DNA of 22,999 bases from a virus. The stretch covers positions 1-22,999 of IMG/VR virus record IMGVR_UViG_3300047560_000301, one strand, 5' to 3'. Both the position numbers and the translations under genes were made by a program. Positions 1 to 5,074 of this stretch are shown piece by piece. The notes beneath the pieces were generated by a model. That model made no database searches. It was not told where the DNA came from and saw only the letters and a program-made list of their open reading frames with translations. The first letter of the stretch is position 1. Every line of letters begins with the position of its first letter.

Positions 1-1
1 G

Positions 2-532
2 TTTGAAGGCATAGAAAAGATGAATCAACACTTTGCTTTCATTAAGCCTAAAGAAACAGAGTTTACGCCTATGCACATTATCAATGAGGCTTTACCATGG
101 CTAGAGCAATCTACTGTGCAACCTCGTGCGCTGGTGATTGACCCTTGGAATGAGATGGACCATTACAGACCAGCAGGATTAAGTGAAACTGAATATATCT
201 CTCGTGTGCTTACAGAATTGCGTAGAGCTGCTAGAGAGTTTAAGACGCATTTATTTTTGGTGGCTCATCCTATGAAGCTATCTAAAGGACCAGATGGTAA
301 TTATCCTGTGCCTAGACCTTACGATATATCAGGCTCTGCACATTGGTTTAATAAAGCAGATAACTGTATCGCTATTTGGCGTGACGTAATGAACAATCCA
401 CAGTTGACGCAGGTACATATTCAAAAGGTTAGATTTAACTCAACAGGGCATCCAGGCGTAGCTGAATTGATGTATGATTACAATCAAGCAAGCTATGTAT
501 ATGAGCAGGACTTTTATAGGAGCAAACAATGA
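2..532 (+). CDS. DnaB/Twinkle-like replicative helicase, C-terminal part (5' truncated by window edge)
   Basis: The frame is open from base 2, and the first ATG (base 20) is probably internal, so this is the 3' end of a larger gene. Visible pieces match the RecA-fold C-terminal domain of DnaB/Twinkle-type helicases, which unwind duplex DNA at the phage fork using NTP. There is a hydrophobic strand ending in acidic residues (LVIDPWNEMDH, Walker B-like). A second strand ends in the family's motif (FLVAHPMKL). The segment DISGSAHWFNKADNCIAIWR fits the last conserved helicase motif. The Walker A motif and any primase domain would lie upstream, outside the window. It overlaps the next gene by ATGA, which implies translational coupling. 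Alternative: another RecA-fold phage ATPase such as a RepA-like helicase. The domain call is firm; the subfamily is not. Confidence 0.8.
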   Translation, partial: FEGIEKMNQHFAFIKPKETEFTPMHIINEALPWLEQSTVQPRALVIDPWNEMDHYRPAGLSETEYISRVLTELRRAAREFKTHLFLVAHPMKLSKGPDGNYPVPRPYDISGSAHWFNKADNCIAIWRDVMNNPQLTQVHIQKVRFNSTGHPGVAELMYDYNQASYVYEQDFYRSKQ

Positions 533-744
533 ACTTCAATAAAACAGAATGGGCAAAAGCCTTTTGCTTATATGATGGCAGTAATGGCGGTATCAGCTAT
601 CGTGTCACATTAAACGATGGCACAGAGATTAAAAGTGGTAATTGGAGCAATACTTACGACCAAGATGGAACGTGGATTATTCCTTACACCAAGCCAAGAA
701 TTGAAAAAGAAGTAAAGCAAGTGCGAGGCAAACGTGGCAGATAA
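529..744 (+). CDS. Hypothetical protein, 71 aa
   Basis: I do not recognise this family. The start overlaps the helicase stop (ATGA), and AGGAG at 518-522 sits six bases upstream, so the start is well supported. The protein looks small and soluble, with beta-prone stretches (ISYRVTLNDGTEIKSG), a Trp-rich middle and a very basic C-terminus (KEVKQVRGKRGR) that could contact nucleic acid. No signal peptide or membrane segment is seen. It lies between a helicase and recombination genes, so a role in DNA metabolism is possible but is only inference from position. Confidence 0.65.
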   Translation: MNFNKTEWAKAFCLYDGSNGGISYRVTLNDGTEIKSGNWSNTYDQDGTWIIPYTKPRIEKEVKQVRGKRGR

Positions 745-1042
745 GTGTCCTACCTGTGGTCAGATTAAGCGCAGAAGCTCTGAACAAAATAGGCGCTTGC
801 ATAAGCTATTTAACTTGATGTCTGAACAGCTTAAAGGCAAAGATGGTTTGTATCACCCTGCTGCATGGTGGAAGGTAATGAGCAAGGACCAATGGCTAGG
901 CTATGACGAGTTTAATAAGCCTGATGGTAAAACTATCTATGTGCTTCGTGCAACATCAGAGCTTGACGTAGAGGCTTTGACAGAATTTATGAATGAAGTA
1001 GAACGTTACTGTGCTTTGAGAGGCGTATGGCTGCAAGATTAA
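734..1042 (+). CDS. NinB-like recombination protein
   Basis: This starts at GTG 734 with GAGG at 725-728, inside the end of the preceding gene; no ATG upstream fits. At 102 aa it is shorter than lambda NinB (about 146 aa). After a CPTCG pair (Cys5, Cys8) comes a segment of NinB/Orf style: RRSSEQNRRLHKLFNLM, a Trp-containing middle (AAWWKVMSKDQW), and a C-terminal ATSELDVEALTEFMNEVERY helix ending in ALRGVWLQD. In lambda, NinB (Orf) binds single-stranded DNA and SSB and helps recombination mediated by the phage Red system. The neighbouring NinG-like gene supports the call. The single CxxC is odd: no second Cys pair is present to complete a zinc site. The family call rests on pattern recognition and is moderately sure. 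Confidence 0.6.
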   Translation: MADKCPTCGQIKRRSSEQNRRLHKLFNLMSEQLKGKDGLYHPAAWWKVMSKDQWLGYDEFNKPDGKTIYVLRATSELDVEALTEFMNEVERYCALRGVWLQD

Positions 1043-1566
1043 AAATTTGCAAAATATGCAAGAAACAGTTTGAACAAAGACTATTTGCTCAAGTAGTTTG
1101 CGGAATTCCTTGCGCTATTGCCCATGCTAATGCGTTAAAAGCAAAAAAAGAAAAGAAAGAACACAGGGAAGCCAAGGCTAAACTAAAATCAAGGGCTGAC
1201 TATCTTAAAGAAGCTCAAGCAGTATTTAATAAATACATAAGGATGAGAGATGAAGCAGAACCTTGTATTAGTTGTTCACGACATCATGGAGGACAATATC
1301 ACGCTGGGCATTTCAGAACTGTTGGCGCAGCACCTGAACTCCGTTTCAACGAGTATAATTGTCACAAGCAATGTTCAGTTTGCAACAACCATCTGTCAGG
1401 AAACCTTCTCGAATATCGCAGAAAACTCGTGGCCAAAATCGGAATAGAAAAGGTTGAATGGCTAGAAGGTAAGCATGAAGCCAAGAAATACACGATAGAT
1501 GAGATAATTAAGATTAAGAAGCATTATCAACAAAAAATAAAGGATATGCAAAATGGCGGTTCCTGA
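1027..1566 (+). CDS. NinG/Rap-like recombination protein
   Basis: This 179-aa protein resembles lambda NinG (Rap, 204 aa), a structure-specific endonuclease that acts on recombination intermediates. The N-terminus has a zinc-ribbon arrangement (Cys8, Cys11, Cys25, Cys29). A long Lys/Glu/Ala-rich helix (residues about 35-70) follows. The C-terminal half has an HNH-like cluster: Cys80/Cys83, YHAGHF with His92 and His95, then Cys112, Cys116, Cys119, Asn120 and His122 in QCSVCNNHLSGN. These paired cysteines and the HAGHF motif are characteristic of the family. The start at 1027 overlaps the NinB-like gene by 16 bases, with a GAGAGG run at 1018-1023. Downstream translation restarts inside its last codons. 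This is one of the safer calls in the left block. Confidence 0.85.
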   Translation: MAARLKICKICKKQFEQRLFAQVVCGIPCAIAHANALKAKKEKKEHREAKAKLKSRADYLKEAQAVFNKYIRMRDEAEPCISCSRHHGGQYHAGHFRTVGAAPELRFNEYNCHKQCSVCNNHLSGNLLEYRRKLVAKIGIEKVEWLEGKHEAKKYTIDEIIKIKKHYQQKIKDMQNGGS

Positions 1567-1795
1567 TTATTTAGAAGACCAAGAAGAAGAATACATTAAA
1601 GCTAGGGGATATACTTTTAGGGATTTCTCTGCCGAACAAGTGATGGATATGTTAAAGCTACAAGAGATTTCAAAAAAATGCGAAGAAAAATATCCAGCAA
1701 TGAATTCATTTATTGATGAAATGTATAAGAAGCAAGGCTATAAACAGGTTAAATCTAATTCAATCGTTGGTGGTTATATGTGGAAGAAAGGTTAA
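1553..1795 (+). CDS. Hypothetical protein, 80 aa
   Basis: I do not recognise this family. The ATG at 1553 overlaps the end of the NinG-like gene by 14 bases, and AAGGA about eight bases upstream supports the start. The protein is highly charged (Glu/Asp/Lys), predicted mostly helical, with an acidic N-terminus (YLEDQEEEYIKARGY) and a basic, aromatic C-terminus (GGYMWKKG). No cysteines in a zinc pattern, signal peptide or membrane segment are present. Its position between a recombination gene and a possible late regulator gives no specific function. Confidence 0.65.
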   Translation: MAVPDYLEDQEEEYIKARGYTFRDFSAEQVMDMLKLQEISKKCEEKYPAMNSFIDEMYKKQGYKQVKSNSIVGGYMWKKG

Positions 1796-1798
1796 TTG

Positions 1799-2125
1799 AT
1801 GGAAAGTAGTCAAGTTTTACATTATCTTGATATATGGCGCACTTGGATGAAGAACGACAACCTAAAGCTAGGATACAAGACTAAATCAAGTGGCTTTCTA
1901 ACAGGCTCAATACATTCATTCGATGACCTGGAAGACGAAGTAGATAACAAAGCAGCTCAAACTGTGGATAAGTGCATAGATGATTTAAGCACGATTGAGA
2001 GAACAGCTATTTATGTAAGATGGATGGGGGAAAAGACATTGGTTAACCCTATTATGATTGACATGCACTATGACATAGCGTTAAGTAAACTAGCCAAGAA
2101 ACTACCAGAACAAGGATTATATTGA
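1799..2125 (+). CDS. Candidate late transcription regulator (antiterminator Q / sigma-region-4-like)
   Basis: I choose ATG 1799, not the TTG at 1796 just before it, because AAAGG lies about eight bases upstream of the ATG. The protein has 108 aa. Its second half contains VDKCIDDLSTIERTAIYVRW, followed by MHYDIALSKLAKKLPEQGLY. A helix with a 'LSxxERxAIYxRW' core, then a second helix with Tyr, Ala and Leu, is the general pattern of small phage late regulators of the Q/RinA/ArpU type with a sigma-region-4-like helix-turn-helix. These control transcription of lysis and virion genes. Position agrees: it is near the end of the early block and about 500 bases upstream of a strong promoter followed at once by a terminator. 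I see no zinc-finger cysteines, unlike lambda Q. The family call is tentative. Confidence 0.5.
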   Translation: MESSQVLHYLDIWRTWMKNDNLKLGYKTKSSGFLTGSIHSFDDLEDEVDNKAAQTVDKCIDDLSTIERTAIYVRWMGEKTLVNPIMIDMHYDIALSKLAKKLPEQGLY

Positions 2126-2436
2126 TGAATAAAAAAGACGAAGCAATACACAAAGCATTAAAAGTTTTAAATTGTTTAAATAACGACAGAGTATATGAAA
2201 CTGCATGGGTGAAAGGTGCAATCAATGCCTGTGAAGAAGCACTAGAACAACCAGCGCAAGAACCTGTGGCTTGGCTATCTACAAATAGTAAAGCCAATGA
2301 AGTGATAAAAACTCATCAATCGCAAGGATTAACGGATGATGAGATAAAAGAGATATGGTTAAAATTGCCACAATTTCCAAATCATTTTGATATTAGTCGT
2401 GCTATTGAACAAGCATTAAAGGAAAAGAATGGTTGA
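2125..2436 (+). CDS. Hypothetical protein, 103 aa, with an EPVAW motif
   Basis: ATG 2125 overlaps the previous stop codon (TGATG) and has AAGGA upstream. A TTG one codon earlier is possible but less likely. The protein starts with a helical segment (KDEAIHKALKVLNCL, then INACEEALEQ). The phrase AQEPVAWLST follows, and such EPVAW motifs recur in small accessory phage proteins of unknown role. The second half (GLTDDEIKEIWLKLP...SRAIEQAL) looks helical. No membrane segment is visible. The tight spacing to both neighbours places it in the same early operon. I assign no function. Confidence 0.65.
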   Translation: MNKKDEAIHKALKVLNCLNNDRVYETAWVKGAINACEEALEQPAQEPVAWLSTNSKANEVIKTHQSQGLTDDEIKEIWLKLPQFPNHFDISRAIEQALKEKNG

Positions 2437-2608
2437 TTGGGAAAAAGAAGCCAAGTATTGGAAAGAGAAATACGAGCGCCAATATAATAGCTGGTTAAGC
2501 CTACGCACATGCTGGAATAAGCTAATCCGTGAGGTAGATGACCATGAGATTAGAATGATTTTAGCTAAAAAAGCAGATGCTAATAGAATCAAAGACTTAT
2601 CAAAATAG
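2429..2608 (+). CDS. Small hypothetical protein, 59 aa
   Basis: This short frame begins at ATG 2429, overlapping the previous gene by eight bases, with AAAGGA at 2418-2423 five bases upstream. It reads MVDWEKEAKYWKEKYERQY at the N-terminus, then a Trp-containing helix (SWLSLRTCWNKLIREVDDHE), ending in IKDLSK. It looks like one or two amphipathic helices rich in Trp, Lys and Glu, possibly a coiled-coil dimer. The spacing, ribosome binding site and clean overlap make it probably real despite its size. Its stop codon abuts the first TTGACA of the promoter region, so it is likely the last gene of the early transcript. Function unknown. Confidence 0.6.
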   Translation: MVDWEKEAKYWKEKYERQYNSWLSLRTCWNKLIREVDDHEIRMILAKKADANRIKDLSK

Positions 2609-2631
2609 TTGACAAATAATGCAAAAAGTGC

Positions 2632-2646
2632 TTGACAAAAAGTCAA
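2632..2646. promoter_or_regulatory. Operator-like inverted repeat over the -35 element
   Basis: TTGAC (2632-2636) and GTCAA (2642-2646) are perfect inverted arms around five A residues. Related AAAAAGT units also occur at 2623-2629, 2637-2643 and (AAAAGT) 2645-2650. Such an arrangement could bind a dimeric regulator or an antiterminator, but the arms are short and chance is possible. Confidence 0.35.
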
Positions 2647-2660
2647 AAGTGTGCAATAAT
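2632..2660 (+). promoter_or_regulatory. Strong sigma70-type promoter, candidate late promoter (pR'-like)
   Basis: A perfect -35 hexamer (TTGACA, 2632-2637), a 17-base spacer and a -10 of AATAAT (2655-2660) give the best promoter-like sequence I saw. The start of transcription would be about 2667-2669. The -35 sits inside an inverted repeat TTGAC-AAAAA-GTCAA (2632-2646), and another TTGACA lies 23 bases upstream (2609-2614). It points at the virion genes. Confidence 0.75.
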
Positions 2661-2711
2661 GCGCGTGTAGGACAATTCCGTCTATAGGTTTTGTTCTAAC
2701 ATCTCCGTTTC

Positions 2712-2738
2712 GACCGTCTATATGGCGGTCTTTTTTTT
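2712..2738 (+). terminator. Rho-independent terminator just after the late promoter (tR'-like)
   Basis: GACCGTC (2712-2718) pairs with GGCGGTC (2724-2730), seven pairs with one G-U, around a TATAT loop. Eight T residues (2731-2738) follow directly. It lies about 50 bases after the -10 of the promoter, so the unmodified transcript would be only about 70 nt. It separates the promoter from every virion gene. Confidence 0.85.
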
Positions 2739-2742
2739 GGTA

Positions 2743-2875
2743 ATAGCGTGTAATAAAGAATAAGCAACCCTAACTAGCAAGGGATAACAATACCCATTGC
2801 AATAGCGTCTTACATTAAGAGATGTATTTAGCAAGCTAAAGCTAAATTGAAAGCTAAATCATTCGGGGATAGCGT
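2743..2875 (+). repeat. Three direct ATAGCGT repeats
   Basis: ATAGCGT occurs at 2743-2749, 2802-2808 and 2869-2875, spaced 59 and 67 bases apart (about six helical turns each). A 7-mer three times in 133 bases is more than expected by chance, but function is unknown. Confidence 0.5.
2827..2858 (+). repeat. GCTAAA repeat cluster with TTTAGC palindrome
   Basis: TTTAGC (2827-2832) and GCTAAA (2835-2840) form a perfect inverted repeat with an AA centre. Two more GCTAAA units follow at 2841-2846 and 2853-2858, at offsets of 6 and 12 bases. The layout resembles a multi-site protein binding element. Confidence 0.5.
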
Positions 2876-2957
2876 AATCATGCTTAATTGCCGATTATTT
2901 GTGACTATCTTAAACACAAGCTAGTGTTATTACCAAAATATATAAAAGGAATTTATC

Positions 2958-3119
2958 ATGCCTTACAATTTGCAGCAGCATAAGTTATTTGAGGCTGCCG
3001 CCCACTCTGCTGAAGTTGCAAAGCGTGTAGGCATCCCTCAAGAAACAGCAGCAAAAATGGCACATGAAGGTGTCAAGAAAAACCCAAAGAAGTTAGCTAA
3101 AGCGCTAATGACTAAATAA
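2958..3119 (+). CDS. Small hypothetical protein, 53 aa
   Basis: The short frame starts at ATG 2958 with AAGGA at 2946-2950, a good ribosome binding site. The product is helical and basic: an N-terminal YNLQQHKLFEAAAHSAEVAK helix, then VGIPQETAAKMAHEG, and a Lys-rich tail (KKNPKKLAKALMTK). The 'AKRVGIPQETAAKM' stretch is reminiscent of a helix-turn-helix turn, but I cannot call a fold. It is the first gene after the candidate late promoter and lies directly before the terminase genes. It might be a DNA-binding partner in packaging, or an unrelated small late protein. Confidence 0.6.
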   Translation: MPYNLQQHKLFEAAAHSAEVAKRVGIPQETAAKMAHEGVKKNPKKLAKALMTK

Positions 3120-3125
3120 TTTTAT

Positions 3126-3157
3126 GGAGCGTAAGACCACTCTTATGAACATATATG
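3126..3157 (+). promoter_or_regulatory. Ribosome binding site possibly bridged to the small-terminase start by a hairpin
   Basis: GGAG (3126-3129) is 25 bases from the ATG at 3155, too far for normal initiation. CGTAAG (3130-3135) can pair with CTTATG (3142-3147), six pairs with one G-U, around ACCACT. If this hairpin forms, GGAG is brought to seven unpaired bases from the ATG, an ideal distance. T4 gene 38 uses this kind of arrangement. No other ribosome binding site is visible for this start. Confidence 0.45.
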
Positions 3158-3481
3158 GCACAGGAACCTACAAATACTAAAGACTTGAATCTTAAAGAGA
3201 AATCTGTAACCTATGGCGATAGACGTAGAGCAGAGCGTAAAGAGGCTTTAAGAGAGCTATTAGAGGGTCAAAAGTACATCCAAGCTATTCATAACACATT
3301 GGATATGCCTATTGCTAATGATGAGTTAGCTGTTGCCAAGTTCAAGACAGAAACAAGGTTAAAGCTCCTAGCTAAAGTATTGCCTGACTTAAAAGCAGTC
3401 GAGGTAAGCGCTGATGACGATACATTGGCACAAGTATATGGCTGGCTAGATGCAAATGAACAAGACACCACTTCCGTATAG
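3155..3481 (+). CDS. Putative terminase small subunit
   Basis: This 108-aa protein lies directly before, and overlaps by 32 bases, the large terminase gene; that position is the main reason for the call. It is charged and mostly helical, with a basic segment (YGDRRRAERKEALRELLEG) suited to DNA contact. A longer helical region follows (ELAVAKFKTETRLKLLAKVLPDLK), then an acidic C-terminal part (VSADDDTLAQVYGWLDANEQD) that could contact the large subunit. Small terminase subunits recognise the packaging site and regulate the motor. I see no strong sequence signature. The ATG at 3155 lacks a normally spaced ribosome binding site (see the hairpin entry). A later TTG at 3184 is a weaker alternative start. 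Confidence 0.55.
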   Translation: MAQEPTNTKDLNLKEKSVTYGDRRRAERKEALRELLEGQKYIQAIHNTLDMPIANDELAVAKFKTETRLKLLAKVLPDLKAVEVSADDDTLAQVYGWLDANEQDTTSV

Positions 3482-4787
3482 ACCGAGAAGTGCGTTTATG
3501 CCATTACACAATGGCGACAAAAGATGGAGTGTTGTAGTAGCTCACCGTAGGGCTGGCAAGACAGTCGCCTGTATAAATCACTTAATCAGAGAAGCATTAA
3601 GGACCACAAGGCATGATTTCAGAGCAGCCTACATCGCTCCATTTTACAAACAAGCTAAAAGCGTTGCTTGGGATTACTTCAAGTATTACACCAAGATTAT
3701 TAAGGGCATCACAGTCAACGAGTCTGAAATGCGAATTGACTTTGCTAACGGTTCTCGTATTCAACTATTTGGTGCTGATAATGCTGACGCTTTGCGTGGT
3801 CTGTTCTTCGACTACATTGTTGCTGATGAATATGGCGATTGGAAGCCTTCGGTATGGCAATATGTTATACGCCCTGCTTTAGCAGATCGTCAAGGTAAGG
3901 CTATTATTATTGGTACGCCTAAAGGCAGAAACCAATTTTACGAAACATACAAGAGAGCTACAGAGTCTGATGACTGGTTAGCTTTAAAAGTAGTGGCTAG
4001 TGAGTCTGGCATATTACCAAAGAGTGAGCTTGATTCATTAAGAGCCGAGCTAACAGAAGATGCTTGGCGTCAAGAGATGGATTGTGACTTCGATGCAGCT
4101 ATCCCTGGTGCTATTTGGGGTCGTGAACTTTATCAGGCAGAACAAGATGGAAGGATTACTCATGTCGAATACGATACTTTTGTGCCTGTTCATACTGCTT
4201 GGGACCTTGGGTATTCAGATGATACTGCTGTCTGGTTCTACCAAGTCGTACATGGTGAGATTCATGTTATTGATTACTACGGCGCAAGTGGCAAATCTAT
4301 TGAACATTATGCTGCGGTAATTCTAGGAAAGAATTATAAATACGGTACACATCATCTACCTCACGATGCTAGAGCTAAAACCCTAGCTAGTGGTGGTAAG
4401 TCTGTCATTGAGCAATTAGCTGAACATCTAGACTGGAAGCATTTAGCGATAACTCCTAATCTTTCTGTGCAAGATGGTATTCAAGCTGCTCGCATGGCAT
4501 TTGCTCGCATCTGGATTGATAGGCATAACTGCGAAGAAGGGCTAGAAGCTCTCAAGCAATACCAGCGTGAGTGGGATGATGACAAGAAGCAGTTTAAAGA
4601 CAAGCCTCGTCATGACTGGACTTCACATGCGTCAGATGCGTTTAGATACCTAGCTGTATGCTGGCGTGAAGAATACAAAGAAACGCTAGAAGATAAACCT
4701 ATCAAGGGTATTACAGTAGGCGATAACGAAGTAACTCTAAACGAACTATGGGCCACGGTGCCTAAACAAACTAATAAAAGGATTTAA
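3450..4787 (+). CDS. terL: Terminase large subunit (packaging ATPase-nuclease)
   Basis: This 445-aa protein has the full two-domain terminase plan. The N-terminal ATPase has a Walker A variant AHRRAGKT (residues 31-38), Walker B IVADE (123-127) with the catalytic Glu, and a coupling motif IIIGTPKGR near 152-160. The C-terminal RNase H-like nuclease shows an acidic strand, TAWDLGYSDDTAVW (about residue 250), a middle region HHLPHDARAKTLASGG, and the last motif DWTSHASDAFRYLA near the end. The enzyme threads genomic DNA into the prohead through the portal and cuts it. ATG 3450 or ATG 3456 could be the start; both lie inside the small subunit gene, which implies coupled translation. The motifs are complete and nothing suggests decay. 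Confidence 0.95.
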   Translation: MQMNKTPLPYRPRSAFMPLHNGDKRWSVVVAHRRAGKTVACINHLIREALRTTRHDFRAAYIAPFYKQAKSVAWDYFKYYTKIIKGITVNESEMRIDFANGSRIQLFGADNADALRGLFFDYIVADEYGDWKPSVWQYVIRPALADRQGKAIIIGTPKGRNQFYETYKRATESDDWLALKVVASESGILPKSELDSLRAELTEDAWRQEMDCDFDAAIPGAIWGRELYQAEQDGRITHVEYDTFVPVHTAWDLGYSDDTAVWFYQVVHGEIHVIDYYGASGKSIEHYAAVILGKNYKYGTHHLPHDARAKTLASGGKSVIEQLAEHLDWKHLAITPNLSVQDGIQAARMAFARIWIDRHNCEEGLEALKQYQREWDDDKKQFKDKPRHDWTSHASDAFRYLAVCWREEYKETLEDKPIKGITVGDNEVTLNELWATVPKQTNKRI

Positions 4788-4789
4788 TT

Positions 4790-5065
4790 ATGTCAGGCAT
4801 TGCAACTCAAGTCGGTGGATACAAGCTATTAACAACAACAGGCAACGTAGCACCTATCCCTAAAAAGATGCTAGGTATTTTCTGCTCTGCATCATCAAGC
4901 GGTACTGTTACATTGTACGATTCAGCTACGACTACGACATCAACAAAGGTAATTGATACTTTCACATTGACCGCTGGTACATTCTATACAATCCCTGTGG
5001 CTTTTGCTTCAGGCATTTATGCTGTTGTTGGCGGCACATTAAGCGCAACTATCATCTACGCTTAA
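4790..5065 (+). CDS. Small beta-rich virion-type protein, 91 aa
   Basis: ATG 4790 follows the terL stop by two bases, with AAAGGA upstream. The protein is rich in Thr, Ser, Ala and Gly with alternating hydrophobic residues (GTVTLYDSATTTTSTKV, DTFTLTAGTFYTIPVAF, GIYAVVGGTLSATIIYA), so it looks all-beta. Small beta-sandwich proteins of this kind occur in phage virions as decoration or tail-associated proteins. Position between terminase and portal supports a structural role. I cannot name a family, and no signal peptide or membrane helix is convincing. Confidence 0.65.
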   Translation: MSGIATQVGGYKLLTTTGNVAPIPKKMLGIFCSASSSGTVTLYDSATTTTSTKVIDTFTLTAGTFYTIPVAFASGIYAVVGGTLSATIIYA

Positions 5066-5074
5066 GGATAACTC

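Larger units (their letters stand above)
2739..2957. other. Noncoding leader between terminator and first late gene
   Basis: No credible coding frame is seen here, and I found no tRNA cloverleaf. It contains three ATAGCGT copies, a GCTAAA cluster with a perfect TTTAGC-AA-GCTAAA palindrome, a TACAT/ATGTA inverted repeat (2811-2826) and an AACAC/GTGTT inverted repeat near 2915-2930. Together with the promoter and terminator it makes up the 349-base gap 2609-2957. Its place beside the terminase genes makes it a candidate packaging (cos/pac) or regulatory leader region, by inference only. Confidence 0.5.

Noticed and set aside
2609-2637. A second promoter using the upstream TTGACA (2609-2614)
   Set aside because: At 17-18 bases downstream there is only the next TTGACA, with no -10-like hexamer.
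2755-2860. Possible tRNA or small structured RNA gene in the noncoding leader
   Set aside because: Short stems such as CCCT/AGGG and TACAT/ATGTA exist, but no cloverleaf, T-loop GTTCRA motif or CCA end is found.
3124-3180. 18-codon frame (MERKTTLMNIY...) before the small terminase start, as a leader peptide
   Set aside because: It has no ribosome binding site, overlaps the terminase start out of frame, and its composition is not informative. The hairpin explanation for this segment is simpler.
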